From Trematomus loennbergii (taxonomy: Eukaryota > Chordata > Actinopteri > Perciformes > Nototheniidae), in contig JAAOOA010000196.1 of NCBI GenBank assembly GCA_012861695.1, positions 216,001 to 280,000 of the forward strand: DNA of 64,000 bases. The letters run 5' to 3'. A program made the translations under genes and the position numbers. The notes below the pieces were generated by a model. That model did not search any database. It had not been told where the DNA came from and worked only from the letters and a program-made list of their open reading frames with translations. Shown piece by piece: positions 22,493 to 33,735 of the stretch; position 1 is the stretch's first letter; each line of letters starts with the position of its first letter.

Positions 22493-23778
22493 CCGTAATT
22501 TTCGGACTATAAAGCGCACCTGACTATAAGCCGCAGCAGCTAAATTGAATGATGTGTACATATATAAGCCGCACTGGACTATAAGCCGCAGGTGTTTTAA
22601 TGTTTAATTACCATATGTAAGGGTTCGTGCACAGAGGGGATTGTCGGGAAAGAGATGGCTGTTTGAGGAAGCTCCCATTTATTAACATTTCAACAAACAA
22701 GTTGCATATTTGCATAACGTATTCAAGTGTTACCATTTAGTGCAATAGTAGCTACAGAACATGTACTGTGCTGTGTAAACTGTACTGTATCACATAGCGT
22801 TTCAGACACACACACTTTTCAACTTTCAAATTTAGGAGAGGTCTTCTTTGTGTTATAAGATAGGACTGGCAGGGTCAGTCAAACCTGGTCGTTATCCCGC
22901 GGAGCTCCTGTCCCGGTCCCTTGCGCTCTCTCGGCCCGGTGTCTACAGGGCTAGCCCGAGGATCCCCCGCTAGCATCCCCCGCTAGCATCCCCCGCTAGC
23001 ATCCCCCGCTAGCAACAGGCCTTCAAAACAATGTTAGAGGCGCTCCTGAAACAGCGTCAAAACAGGTATATTTCCCGGGCTTTAATATACGCTTTGTTTC
23101 ACTCGTTTGTTGTTTTGTTCCTCCGTGTTTTCAGAGCAAGTCGTCGGAGCTGTAAAAATCCATAGATTTGCCGCACCGTTATATGCAACCCAGTCTCACG
23201 GCATTTCGTGTTATAGTCACAAAATTTATTTAATCTATTGATTCGTGTTCACCAACACGATTTTCAATTTTTTTCGTGTCACACAGAACGATTTTAAATG
23301 CAATGTATTTCTATTGCTAGTATGTTTCGTGCCTGCAACACGTCTTTTTGTCCGGTCGGGTCTTGGAAGACCAGAAGCTGTGTGGTTCATAAAAACATGT
23401 TCTTACTCAATATCTTACCCTAAGCCTAACACTATCCCTTTTATTTTAAATTGTATAATGTGTGAGTTTTTTTTGCCGTCAGTGAGGAAAAGAAATGGCT
23501 CAGAGCCTCAGAATACTGAAATCTGTATTTGATGTCATCTTTTTTTCCTTCTAATTTGTTATTATTTGGTGCAGGCACGAAACTACTACCAATATAAATA
23601 CATTGCTTCTAAAATCGTTCTGTGTGACACGAAAAAATGGCGAAATCGTGTTGGTGAACACGAATCAATAGATTAATTTCGTGACTATAACACGAAATGC
23701 CGTGAGACTGTGTTGTTATATAAGCCGCAGGGTCGAAAAATGGGAAAAAAGTTGCGGCTTATAGTCCGAAAATTACGG
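22493..23778. mobile_element. TA-inserted DNA transposon (CCGTAATTTTCGGAC ends)
   Basis: Inverted ends CCGTAATTTTCGGACTATAA and TTATAGTCCGAAAATTACGG, flanked by TA on both sides. Copy B has the empty site (read inverted, CTAACTATATTTTATTACGG, about 59170-59190), which proves a TA duplication. Short internal copies of CTATAAGCCGCA follow the end. A GCTAGCATCCCCC 13-bp tandem repeat lies at 22963-23012. No transposase was found. Confidence 0.85.
23185..23714. mobile_element. Palindromic MITE nested in the TA-inserted element
   Basis: Long inverted ends: AACCCAGTCTCACGGCATTT on the left, AAATGCCGTGAGACTGTGTT on the right, then TCGTGTTCACCAACACGA and AAAATCGTTCTGTGTGACAC further in. It is flanked by a 7-bp repeat GTTATAT. 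A second copy is at 53325-53897. Its frames are by-products of the palindrome. Confidence 0.8.
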
Positions 23779-23780
23779 TA

Positions 23781-23908
23781 TATTTTATTACGGTGTCCTT
23801 AAAGATTTGTTGTTTTATATTTTATGTCTGCACCATGACATCAAGTCAAATTCCTCGTATGTGTGAACCTACCTGGCAATAAACCCGTTTCTGATTCTGA
23901 TTCTGAAG
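23781..23908 (+). mobile_element. L2-type LINE 3' tail
   Basis: Ends GGCAATAAACCCGTTTC followed by ATTCTGATTCTG, the known L2/CR1-like fish tail. The copy B counterpart (59056-59190) is in the opposite orientation and has flanking sequence in common, so it is the same insertion inside an inverted block. A separate insertion of the family is at 43706-44103. Confidence 0.8.
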
Positions 23909-24355
23909 TTTACATTTTGAGTTTTTGAGATGCTGATTTGAAACGGGCATTTCCTGTTTCTGCCAGAGAGAGGGGAGTTCGTCCCCATTATTGCGGCTGT
24001 ATTTACACCCTCTACACAAAAGAAGGGAGCCCTGTTTAGCTCTGAGTGTGACTACAGACAGAGTTGCCTCCATCACAAAGTAGGAGTGCATGGTGTTTGT
24101 CTTAAATATACTTAAACTTTCCCTTTCACAAAATAAATAACACACACCCACCCAACCCAATGTTGCTTGGTTGTCTTCTTTCTTAAACCGAACACGACGT
24201 TATTGTAACATTGACTCAACGGAAAAATACCTTCCAAGTATAGGTATGTGTTCCTACTGTATTGGTATTGACCTGAAGTAACCTCAAGATCAGTCTCCTC
24301 ACAAAGATAAACCAATCACCACTTCCTCTATGCTTTCTTTCTTCCAGATGCCTGA

Positions 24356-25056
24356 CCCCTAGATTCCACGGGTCCGTCTGCGGCGCGTTACGGACGCGTT
24401 ACGGACGCGTTACGGACGCGTTACGGCTGCGCCGCGGTGCTCAAGGTGATCGCGGCCACTCTAGTCAATGGGTGCTATTCCACCACACGCGGCGCGTTAC
24501 GGCTCAGACGCGTCCCAGAAGCGTCCCAGAAGTGGCTCGGCGCAGGGCTTTTCTAAAATTAGGATCGAATCCTATTTTTGTCGCGGCGCAGCCGTAACGT
24601 AAGGTCGGGCAGGCAGGAAGTGGAACGTTCAGAGCTATATAGACCTATATATATACACACACACAAACTAATTTGCAGACCCTATCCCTCCGTAGTCTTT
24701 CAAGTAGGAGGAGAAATGCCAGCGTTCTCCTCCGGTTTACAGGCACTGTGTAAATTATATATATAGAATAATTATGATGATGAATGCATTTTTTTTACCA
24801 CTAAAATACAGCAACACATCTTTGATTCATGTCGTTTATAACTGGAATATTACAGTTATTATTAACTTTGTCTGTACAAAGTAGCCTGTCCAGGAAATAT
24901 GCCCAAATCAACAAAAACTGCGAGCCGGCAGGCAAGACTCTCCGCTTCTGAAATGCTTCTGAAACGCGCCTGGTAGGGTATGACGCCGGAGGAGGCCGGA
25001 CCAAAACCGCGGCGCAGCCGTAACGCGGCGCAGACGGACCCGGTGGAATCTAGGGG
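24356..25056. mobile_element. PIF/Harbinger-like element, second copy
   Basis: Ends CCCCTAGATTCCACGGGTCC and GGACCCGGTGGAATCTAGGGG-type inverse (20 bases shared). It is related to 4873-6201 but without its nested MITE. A tandem of an 11-bp unit TTACGGACGCG occurs four times at about 24388-24424. The flanks do not show a clear TTA duplication, in keeping with a rearranged right side. Confidence 0.75.
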
Positions 25057-25760
25057 TTAGTGGCCGTCAGTAATCACCCCACAGAGGGACAAACCCCTCA
25101 CCAGCAATTGGCTGAGAAATATCATTACATTGAAGACACAACTCTGACAATACAAAACAACTTTAAACATTTAAAGGGACTATATTTTGTCTTGCAACAA
25201 ATCAGAATGACATATAACCATGATAAAACACCTGAATTAATATGAGTTCAATATAGGCTTAAACATAAGTTAGATATTAAAGATCCATTTGCAAATGTAT
25301 GACCTAAAGTAACCTCATGATAAGTACAGCATACCTTCCAAATATGGTCATGTGAGTGCGTTTCCTGATGGTAGACCCATCATTCAGGTCACAATCACAA
25401 TCCCTCCTGTTTCTTTAATATGACAACACACTTCACTTTTACCAGATCTGACATTAGTCATGTGACTTGTTGGCTGTGTGATGCCAGTAATCACCCCACA
25501 GGAACACAACCCCCCTCAGCAGCTCTCATTGGCAGAAACATCATCATCAGATCTGATGCTTGAGTTACATTGCATTGACACTCCATTGTAGCCACCCCTG
25601 TGAAGTTTAATTATAAACACATTATAAAACACCTGAATTAATATGAGTTTAATATAGGCTTAAACATAAGTTAGATATTAAAGATCACTTTGCAAATGTA
25701 TGACCTAAAGTAACCTCATGATAAGTACAGCATACCTTCCAAATATGGTCATGTGTACAG
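25057..25760. repeat. Inverted copies of downstream module (M2 and part of M3)
   Basis: The start is the reverse complement of 20640-20805. 25210-25600 and 25620-25760 are two successive reverse copies of 19550-19860 (shared AACCTCATGATAAGTACAGC and CCACACTTCACTTTTACC-like words). These repeats flank the inverted segment on its right. Confidence 0.75.
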
Positions 25761-27471
25761 CAGTGGCGGCCGGTCCATAGGGGCGCTAGGGGCGCCGCCC
25801 CACCTCTTCCCATATTAAAAAAATAAAAATAAAAATAAAAAATATATTTTAAAAAAATATATTTTTTTATTTTATTTTTAATGAACAAGGTAAATATTAT
25901 ATAATTGGTATCAGTAAAATGTATAATCTACAATAAAATCTCGTTTAAAATTGTGTTACGATGTCTAAAGTTACTGATAAGTCACATGTTTCCTGCCTGG
26001 CCTTGCCCGTGTACCTTCTCTCGTCGTGGGCGCTAAGAGAGGAGCCCTCAACCAGTGCAGCAGCAGCCACTAGCAGCTGACTGTTGCTATCTGTAACGTG
26101 TAAACTATGCCGCGAAAACATAATTTCAGCCAATCAGCGTCGTCAAATATGACGGTCACGGGGCGCCAATGTCAGCGCCCCGTGCAGTCTGTGAGTAGTT
26201 TGGACAGTGACTCGTATCCGGTTGACGCAGTAGTTGATGAGGATGGCTTCGTGTGCAGGTGGAGTCTCCGGACCTCGGTCCCCGCCTAATTCTGTTCAAG
26301 AGCTAATCTCCAATCCTTTCGAAAGGAGAAGTTTGGCAGATAAATTGTTGCTTAAAGACCTTGGACCGGACCAACCCGATTTGAATATATCGCAGCAATC
26401 TCGTGAAAAAGACAAAACTTATACACGAGGCTTCGCAAGTAGCTGGTACACAAAAAAGGCTTGGCTAGCTGGATGCAAACAGGTAAATGCTGTCTTTTGT
26501 TTCCCATGCTTGGATATCACTTTATATGTAGAGAGGAGGTTTCCCATGGTTGTTAGAAGTTTATTAATAAGTGGGCATTTATCACAGAAGTGATTGTTCT
26601 GTCTCCACGTTTGTTGCATTGTCTGTGATGTATTTTCCAACGGTTATAGCTCCTGTCCTGTCCCAGCAACACTACACGGTTTGCAGCTCCACCACATTTT
26701 TGGTTTATCTTCGGTGTCGCTTAAAATCTGCTTCCCATCGGACTAAAACCTCCACGTAATCTGAAGACAGATACTTGAAGTTATTTAAACCTTTTGCAAA
26801 CTTTATGTTCTTTCTTGCTCTAGCCTTGCCAGTTACATTGTACATAACACATATATTATCATTATGCTAACTGGTTGTTCGTGTTAGACGATGTAGCTTT
26901 TTCATTTCTGAGTTATTGCTATATGTAAATAAGCCTGTTTGTAAATAATCCTCAGAGAAACAAAGAAAAAACACAATTTATGACATTTTGTGCTGTGGTT
27001 ATTTTTTTTAAATTGCATTTATTCACAGTTCAGTTTGAAATGCTGTAGTGACTTGTATTGAACCACTTAAATATTTATAATTAATGCTACTGAAAAGATG
27101 CTATTAATTTTATATCCCACATGCAGTTCACTGTAAAGCTACTTGGTGGAGGTGTTGGTTCATAAAACATGAACAGTTTTAAGAAAGAAAAAAACAGACC
27201 AGTTCTGAGAACACAAATTCCTGGTAAAGTAGTAGATGTTCAGGTTGATAAATAATATTTTCCACACTGAAGATTATGGAGGTATTGATCAGTCTTCTCA
27301 TATTTTTAAGCCTCGATTTCTCCTTCCCCCCCCCTCTAACATCACCAGAAGTCATCATTTAAGGGGTCATTTCTCGAAAAAAAATTCCGGGGGAAACCCC
27401 CGGACCCCCCGGGTAGGTCACTACGGTACGTCAAGAGCCCCACCAAAAAAAAAGACCACCGGCCGCCACTG
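25761..27471 (+). mobile_element. hAT-type element with transposase remnant
   Basis: Ends CAGTGGCGGCCGGTCC and inverse GACCACCGGCCGCCACTG with perfect 8-bp flanks GTGTACAG (25753-25760 and 27472-27479). The empty site is preserved at about 19697 in module M1. It encodes an N-terminal transposase remnant (26100-26520) and is otherwise AT-rich and internally deleted. Confidence 0.9.
26234..26593 (+). pseudogene. hAT transposase N-terminal fragment (TTF-type zinc finger)
   Basis: The frame holds NPFERRSLADKLLLKDLGP, then YTRGFASSWYTKKAWLAGC and NAVFCFPCL. This R-x-F-x2-SW-Y...W-L-x-G-C...FCFPC pattern is the N-terminal zinc finger seen in hAT transposases of the ZMYM1-like group. The dimerisation and catalytic regions are missing, so it is a dead fragment. 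Another frame at 26107 may hold the original start. Confidence 0.75.
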
Positions 27472-27905
27472 GTGTACAGTGCGTTTCCTGATGGTAGACC
27501 CACAAATCAGTCGGGTCACAATCACAATCCCTCCTGTTTCTTTAATATGACAACACACTTCACTTTTACCAGATCTGACATTAGTCATGTGACTTGTTGG
27601 CTGTGTGATGCCAGTAATCACCCCACAGGAGCACAACCCCCCTCAGCAGCTCTCATTGGCAGAAACATCCTCATCAGATCTTGGAAAACACCTCTTCATT
27701 TTAGCCATGCTGTCATGGCCTGGCTTAGGCCATAACAAAGAATGTGGAAAAAACACAATATAAGGAAATATATTTATTAAAGCAAACTCAACTTAACCAA
27801 AGAGCTACCACCATGGGGGGTGTTAGTCAGTAACATCAGTAGTGTGGGTGTGGTGTGTGAACGTGGTGTGGTGCAAGGTGTTCAATGCCAAACTAAGTTA
27901 AAGGT

Positions 27906-29381
27906 TGTAGTGACCACTATTTAACTAGGGTACATAATTCACGCATGGAACTACAGGTTGGGGGTATTGTTTCCGCCCGGACATATGTGTTGACGGTACC
28001 TCCGGGGTACCTACAGTGTGTGTGTCCCTTTCACTTTCTCTTGTCTCCTGTGCCTTCGACCCGACAGCATGTCGATTTCTACTCCCCAATAAAGAGAGAT
28101 TTGCACCTCCGATGCACCGCCTCCGACTCCCTTCTCTCGGCACTACAGTGGTGACCCTGACTTTTCACGGCTTTTCGGCTCTGGGGGACGGCAAGCCTTC
28201 CATGGGGCCGGTACGTGACCGTGCCGGGTTGGTTCGGGACATGCGGCTGCATGTCCGGCCAGCGACTAACGGCCGACCGAGATCAGCTAGCCACGACTGC
28301 TAACGGCTAGCAGCTGGCAACAGCTAACAACGGCTAGCCACAGCAGCTAGCGGCTGACATCCGACTGTTTTTTTATTTTTGTTTTGTTTTTTGTGGTGCC
28401 GGAGAGGAGGTTCGATCACGTCTGGTCGGCCTCGTGTGGATCCTCTCACGATTTCGCCCAACTGTTTTTGATCGTGGACAGGACGACCTTTTGAGTTTTT
28501 TTCTGGTGCCTGAGAGGAGGTTCGACCATGTCTGGTCGGCCTCGTGTGGACCCTCTCGCTGTTTCACCACCTCGACGGCGGTTTCGGACGTCACACGCCC
28601 GTGGGTGGCGCGCTTCTGGACCCCGTCTCGCCTCTTCCCTCGCCTCGGCGGTTCCGGACGTCGCCCATGCCTTCATCGGCCCGTGGGTGGCGCGCTTCGG
28701 GACCCTGCTGGCCTCACCTCTAACCACGGCTCACGGTTCGCCTCGACGCGCCCCGTCTGGCCTCTCCCCTGTCCACGGCTCCTTCCTCCCGGGGACACGG
28801 CTCCTTCCTCCCGAGGATTTCGTGCCCGCCGCCGCTGTGCCTTCGCCTGCGGCCGGGCAGCGCTCCTCCCTGCTGGGGACCACCGGGTTTTTCACGCCTG
28901 TCCCTCCTCGCTACACGGCGACCCTGCTTTCTGCGGCCCCCTGACATCGGCCCGTTCCGGCCCGCCCCCCACCCTCCGGTGGGGATGCCCTCGCCCTCGT
29001 TGGGGCCCCTACCCTCTTCTGCGGCCCCTGACGACGGCCCGTTCCGGCCCGCCCCCCACCCTCCGGTGGGGATGCCTCGCCCTCCTCGGCCCGTGCTTCC
29101 TCCCGGACGCGAGGATTGTGTCCATGGTTGAATTCTGGGGGGGCTTGTGTAGTGACCACTATTTAACTAGGGTACATAATTCACGCATGGAACTACAGGT
29201 TGGGCGTATGTTTCCGCCCGGACATATATGTTTGACGGTACCTCCGGGGTACCTACAGTGTGTGTGTCCCTTTCACTTCTCTTGTGCCTTCGACCCGACA
29301 GCATGTCGATTTCTGCTCCCCAATAAAGAGAGATTTGCACCTCCGATGCACCGCCTCCGTCTCCCTTCTCTCGGCACTACA
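27906..29381 (+). mobile_element. Small non-autonomous LTR retrotransposon (TRIM-like)
   Basis: Two direct LTRs, 27906-28147 (242 bp) and 29148-29381 (234 bp), start TGTAGTGACC and end GGCACTACA. Each has AATAAAGAGAG. After the left LTR comes TGGTGACCCTGAC, a candidate primer-binding site; a G-rich tract (CTGGGGGGGCT) precedes the right LTR. The flanks AGGT at 27902-27905 and 29382-29385 form a 4-bp duplication. The uninterrupted site occurs at about 57538-57548. The 1.0-kb interior is GC-rich and shows no gag or pol. Confidence 0.88.
28434..29147 (+). repeat. GC-rich TRIM interior with short direct repeats
   Basis: Holds imperfect direct repeats of about 60 bp (GAGAGGAGGTTCGA units at 28401 and 28513) and about 70 bp (CGGCCCGTTCCGGCCCGCC at 28947 and 29034). 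A long open frame crosses it but its Pro/Arg-rich translation has no recognisable domain, and the frame runs on into the LTR. It is therefore not called as a gene. Confidence 0.6.
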
Positions 29382-29870
29382 AGGTAAACCAAAGCATAAA
29401 ATAGTAGCTGCTCTCCCAACGAGTGCTCCAGCAGAGAGAGCGAGCAAGACTCGGGCCTCTCACTCCTCAGCTACCGCGGCGGCCAGGTGCCTCAATCAGC
29501 GCTGATACGGACGAAGGGAGATCGTTAAAGGGACATACACACACAAGAGGGGAGAATAAAGCAGGGGTCGTCACAGCCCCCCCTCCCCCTTAAAGTTGGC
29601 GTCCCTAGGACCATGGACATACTAATCCCATCCCAAACAAAAACAAACAAATAGTAATAAAAAACTAAAAATATATGGCACCTTATTTTCAAGGAAACCA
29701 CCATTTTAATATACAACCTTCATACTGCAAAACCCCGCCTTCAACTACCAGCCACATCTTCAGCAACACAGGTACCTGAGAAGCATATTTTAAAAAGATG
29801 GGCAGAGCGAGAAAAATGATCAAAACAGTATGAAAATCAATACATTAAACTTAGGCCACCAGTGGCGAGC

Positions 29871-30130
29871 CGTCAGGGCCCTCTAGGCCCTCTGTGAGGG
29901 CCTAAGATATTCCAAAAAATAATATTTAAAAACATTTAAAAAAAAAAAAAAATGTAATATTATTTTTGTTATATTTTTCATTAGTTTTACCGAAAAAAAA
30001 CTTGATTTAATAAAATAACATTTCCAAAGAAATAAATCCTTCGAATCTGCCTGTTCAGTCTCTGTTTGAATGTGAAGGGTTACATGAAAGAAGCTCGTCT
30101 GGCCCTCTCTGCGATTCACAGAGGGCCCGC
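29871..30130. mobile_element. Left end of a hAT-like element (CAGTGGCGAGCCGTC)
   Basis: Starts CAGTGGCGAGCCGTCAGGGC with a CCTCTAGGCCC / GGGCC-rich subterminal part and an A-rich tract, then is cut by the 1.1-kb element at 30131. No matching right end was found with confidence. Confidence 0.45.
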
Positions 30131-31222
30131 TATAGAGTGGCGAAGTCCCTCCCTTCCGGTGGACCTCCATGGGACCTTATTTCGGAAAAATTATGTATTG
30201 AAGTCAATGGAGAGAGAAAGATTATCTTTCGATCCCGTTTTAATTGTGCCACGAATTACACATATGATGTTTGTCAATTTAAAAGATAATTTTGCAAGTC
30301 AAAAAAAAAAATGTGTCGTAAAACTGTGAAGTAACACATTTGTTTGTGTAAAACGCTCAATGAACTACATCTCTGGTCAACAACACACGTCACCAAGATG
30401 GCCGTCACTACTGTCTTGTCAACAAAACGATTGACTACCCTCACTATCACCACAATGAAACACATCCTGAAGAATGTCATGCAAAGCTGCCTGCCTGCCT
30501 TCCTTTGATTCTCTCTGAACTGCCTGGTCGTTTTAATGTTTAATGTCAACCATTTGTGCAGATAGCATGAAGTAGAAAAGATCGCTAGCGTTAGCGTTAG
30601 CATTTCTCCCCCGGGCTTAAATTGTGTATTATAGAATGACCACACCGGTGACAGTACTCTTCAAAGGGTTCACGAAATATGACTACTACTCTTACTGTTT
30701 AACATTTTGGGTTACTTAATGTTACTTCATGTTAAGGCTAATAAAATGACAAGGCTGTAATGCTAACTAACGTGCTAGCTACTAGCTAGGTAGCTAACTT
30801 GATCAAGCCACTCCTGGTCCTTTCATCAGACGGGAAGCAAAAGAACGAGCAAGACCCATTGCTGGTATGATAACAACCTGGTACTAAGCACACAGGCATC
30901 TTGTTAAAGTTATCTTATCTTAGCTATCTCTATTTTAGTGGAGGAAAACAATTGTGACATCACTTACCGACTCTGGGATTTGTAGTCTTTCTCGTTGCGT
31001 ATTTTTCATAGTCTTATATTTCAACAGTTTTACCACAAACTGTGACTTTTTTGACATGGAAATGATTTTTTAAGATTGACAAACATCATATGTGTAATTC
31101 ATGGCACAATTCAAACGGGATCGAAAGATAGGTTTTCTCTCTCCATTGACTTCAATACATTATTTTTCCGAAATAAGGTCCCATGGACCGGAAGTAGATG
31201 GGCGTGACTTCACCACTCTATA
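30131..31222. mobile_element. 1.1-kb TAGAGTGGCGAAGTC element (copy 2)
   Basis: Ends TATAGAGTGGCGAAGTC and GACTTCACCACTCTATA. It is colinear with 15411-16520 but lacks the small CGCCATATAG palindrome present there. On the minus strand at about 30800-30899 it carries the THAP-like fragment MPVCLVPGCYHTSNGSC with Cys replacing Arg before FPSDE. Confidence 0.78.
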
Positions 31223-31742
31223 GTAACTGAATGAGAGAGTAATGTCAAATGACAGTACAATTGACCAATCATATCTTCCCTCTAAATGGGTGGGTTTTAT
31301 TATCGTGGACTTTATGACAAGTTCCGCCCGCTGTGAAACTGTTCTTGTTTCCATAGCAACAACAACTTCCTGTCAACAGCATGAACTCGCCTTCAAAATA
31401 AAAGCATGCCAAATTACACTTAAGACATACAACTGCAACGAAAGTAACAAACACAATGCAATATCCTTTTCAATGTCAAAGAACACAAATTGGGTTCACA
31501 GGTGTTGTTTTGTGTGGTAGAGGGTCGCTGTCATTGATGCGTTTTGCACCCTGGGCCGTTGTTTTGATATTCCGCTGAAGTTTACGCTGTGACGTAATAA
31601 CTCTTTTTTTTCTTTTTTTCGAGGGAAGGGGTGGGGGTCAGAGGGCATCTGGAAGAAAGAAAACATAGAGGAAGTGGTGACATTTTGCTGACTATTAGCC
31701 GCTGCAATCTTTCCATTGGCCATAACCCAACACGGTGAGCAA
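31223..31742. other. Unassigned single-copy-like sequence
   Basis: No repeat partner in the window and no supported gene. It contains a T-rich tract near 31605-31620. It ends at the left boundary of tandem unit R1, so it may hold the fam161 segment upstream of the repeat, but no coding exon could be recognised. Confidence 0.4.
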
Positions 31743-32232
31743 GACAACTAAAGAAAACACCCTGCTCTTCTGATTATGACTATGACTCAGGCCCTTCATG
31801 TTTATTGGTTCAACAAAGCTACACTCCATGACAGCTGGAGAGCAAGTTATACATGTGTTTATGTTATCTTAATGCTTTCTCATTTTCAGTGAAAGGTAAT
31901 GGAATCTTATTCATTCATTCTCTTCCTGTTTGTCGACAAGACTACATATAACATGCCTTTCATTATCAATGTAGTGGTTTCCTCAGTAGTGGCTTTTTCT
32001 CTCGCATGTTATATGATTGTTACTTAATGTCTGACTGATGGTTTTCAAAAAACGATTAGATTATCTTAAAGAGGAACGTTGTTGAAAAGGAGCTGTTTGC
32101 AGAGATCTATGCTATACAAATCTCAACACTTAAAGATAACAACCTCACAGGAAGTTGCTACTGTCCTCACATTTTGTAACATCTCCTGTCTGTGCTGATA
32201 ATCACACCTTATCTTTGCTTACACACCACACA

Positions 32233-32268
<36 letters not shown>

Positions 32269-33469
32269 GACCACAATATGCAAATGACTCAAGTTACAAT
32301 ACACTCGATACGCTTGAGTTTACAGAGGAAACAAAGAAGAAAATATTTTGTGCAAAAGTGTCAAGACTGGTTATGAATCAGACGCAGATAACCAGAACCG
32401 TGAAACTAAAATATCCAGCTACTGTTATTACACACTTTTACTACAACAAATGACATTGAGGTTTTAAATATGAGGCCTTTTTAACTAACAGTTAACACTG
32501 CCTTTCCGTGGTGGGGATGTGATCCTTTTCATTAATGTCCTATTTTTCCTCACTTTCAAAAAGGGAAATGTCCAGTCTTGTCCACAGAACATTTTAAGTA
32601 CAAGAGCACACACTCAAAAACACAAACTGTATCTGTGTCTCAGGATGGCCTTATGGAAAAAGTGGTATGAGCAATAGAGGCGAAAGAGGAAGTGCATCTT
32701 TGCCAGCAGTGTGGAGGTTATCATGAGAAGAATGTACTGAAATAGCATGCAGCATTAATGAACTGTCACGTAGCAGTGTTTGAACAGACCTTAGTCATGG
32801 GTTTGTTATAAAAATATACACTCAGGCCCATTCAACATCCACTGCACGTGCCTACTTCCCGGTGTGGTGTGGTCTGCCATTTTTCCTGGTTTTCTTCGTG
32901 AGCCCTTCCTGTTCTTCTACAGGTGTTCTCAAGTCTTCCCGTTCCTCGTTTTGTTTTGCTGTTTTCTTCTGATTTCACCTCTTCTGATCCTCTTTTTATG
33001 TTTTCATCCCAGTTTTATTTTGTTAAAGCTCACTTTTTGTTATTTAAACCTGCCTCCATCTGTTGTACTGTGTTTGCCTTTCTTACCTGCCTATGAGACA
33101 AAAGGACATGATAAGATAAATACATTGTTACTGCTGATCTGGAGTCATATTGTTGCTCGATGTTATCGTTGCAGGTGAATAAAACTCTCACTTTTTGAAA
33201 TCGAAACGTTCCCACAGAGTGAGAATACATTTTCCAGCTCATATTAAAAGAAGAGGGAAGTATTAAAGAGATTATTCAGACATCAGAGGATGATGCTTTC
33301 TTCTGTTTTCTTACTCACCGCGTTGGGTTGTGGCCAATGGCTCTCAGCCAAATGTCATCACACACTGCGAATCATCAGGAAACAACAGAGGAAATATCAG
33401 ATAGGTAATAAGTAAATGCTGATAATGGCATCCTTGGGCAAGATACTGAACCCTGAGATGCTACCGATG

Positions 33470-33735
33470 GCCAACAGTGTGAATGTGTGTGAGTGTGTGA
33501 GTGTGTGAGTGTGTATGCATGTTAGTTCCTAGAGCAAGGTGCACTGCTCTGTGTGAATGAGGTGTGAATGAGGTGTGAATGGATGTGAGTGTGTGAGTGT
33601 GTATGAATGTTAGTTCCTAGAGCAAGGTGCACTGCTCTGTGTGAATGAGGTGTGAATGAGGTGTGAATGGATGTAAAGCGCTTTGAGCGGTCGTAAAGAC
33701 CTGATAAAGCGCTATATAAACACAGTCTATTTACC
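33470..33735 (+). repeat. LINE-tail repeat with 88-bp minisatellite, 2 units (R1)
   Basis: GTGAGTGTGTGAGTGTGTAT followed by GTTAGTTCCTAGAGC and GCACTGCTCTGTGTG makes a unit of 88 bp. Two units precede TGTAAAGCGCTTTGAGCGG and AAAGCGCTATATAAAC, a widespread fish repeat 3' end. R2 has 4 units and R3 has 3. Confidence 0.8.

Larger units (their letters stand above)
27711..29864 (-). mobile_element. Solo-like LTR of a Ty3/Gypsy-type element, interrupted by a TRIM
   Basis: Reverse complement of the LTR at 57062-57729, begins TGTCATGGCCTGGC and runs to CTTAGGCCAC at about 29864, with the TRIM at 27906-29385 inside. The flank on the low-coordinate side (CACCTCTTCATTTTAGCC) matches the flank at 57730-57760, so both LTRs descend from one insertion that was later copied. 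Confidence 0.75.

Noticed and set aside
26107..26289. Separate 60-codon gene upstream of the hAT transposase fragment
   Set aside because: More likely the frame-shifted 5' part of the same dead transposase.
28434..29387. 317-codon open frame, the longest in the window
   Set aside because: It lies in the GC-rich interior and right LTR of a small retroelement, is Pro/Arg-rich, and shows no Gag, protease or RT motif. GC-rich DNA lacks stop codons by chance.
31496..31747. fam161 exon 1 candidate just before unit R1
   Set aside because: The frame is on the minus strand and has no FAM161 similarity that I can see.
32864..33178. 104-codon frame repeated at 37014 and 42574
   Set aside because: Lies in fam161 intron repeat units, differs in frame between units and is low-complexity hydrophobic.
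33470..33735. Regularly spaced repeats resembling a CRISPR array
   Set aside because: Units are contiguous 88-bp minisatellite copies with no unique spacers, in a vertebrate-type genome.
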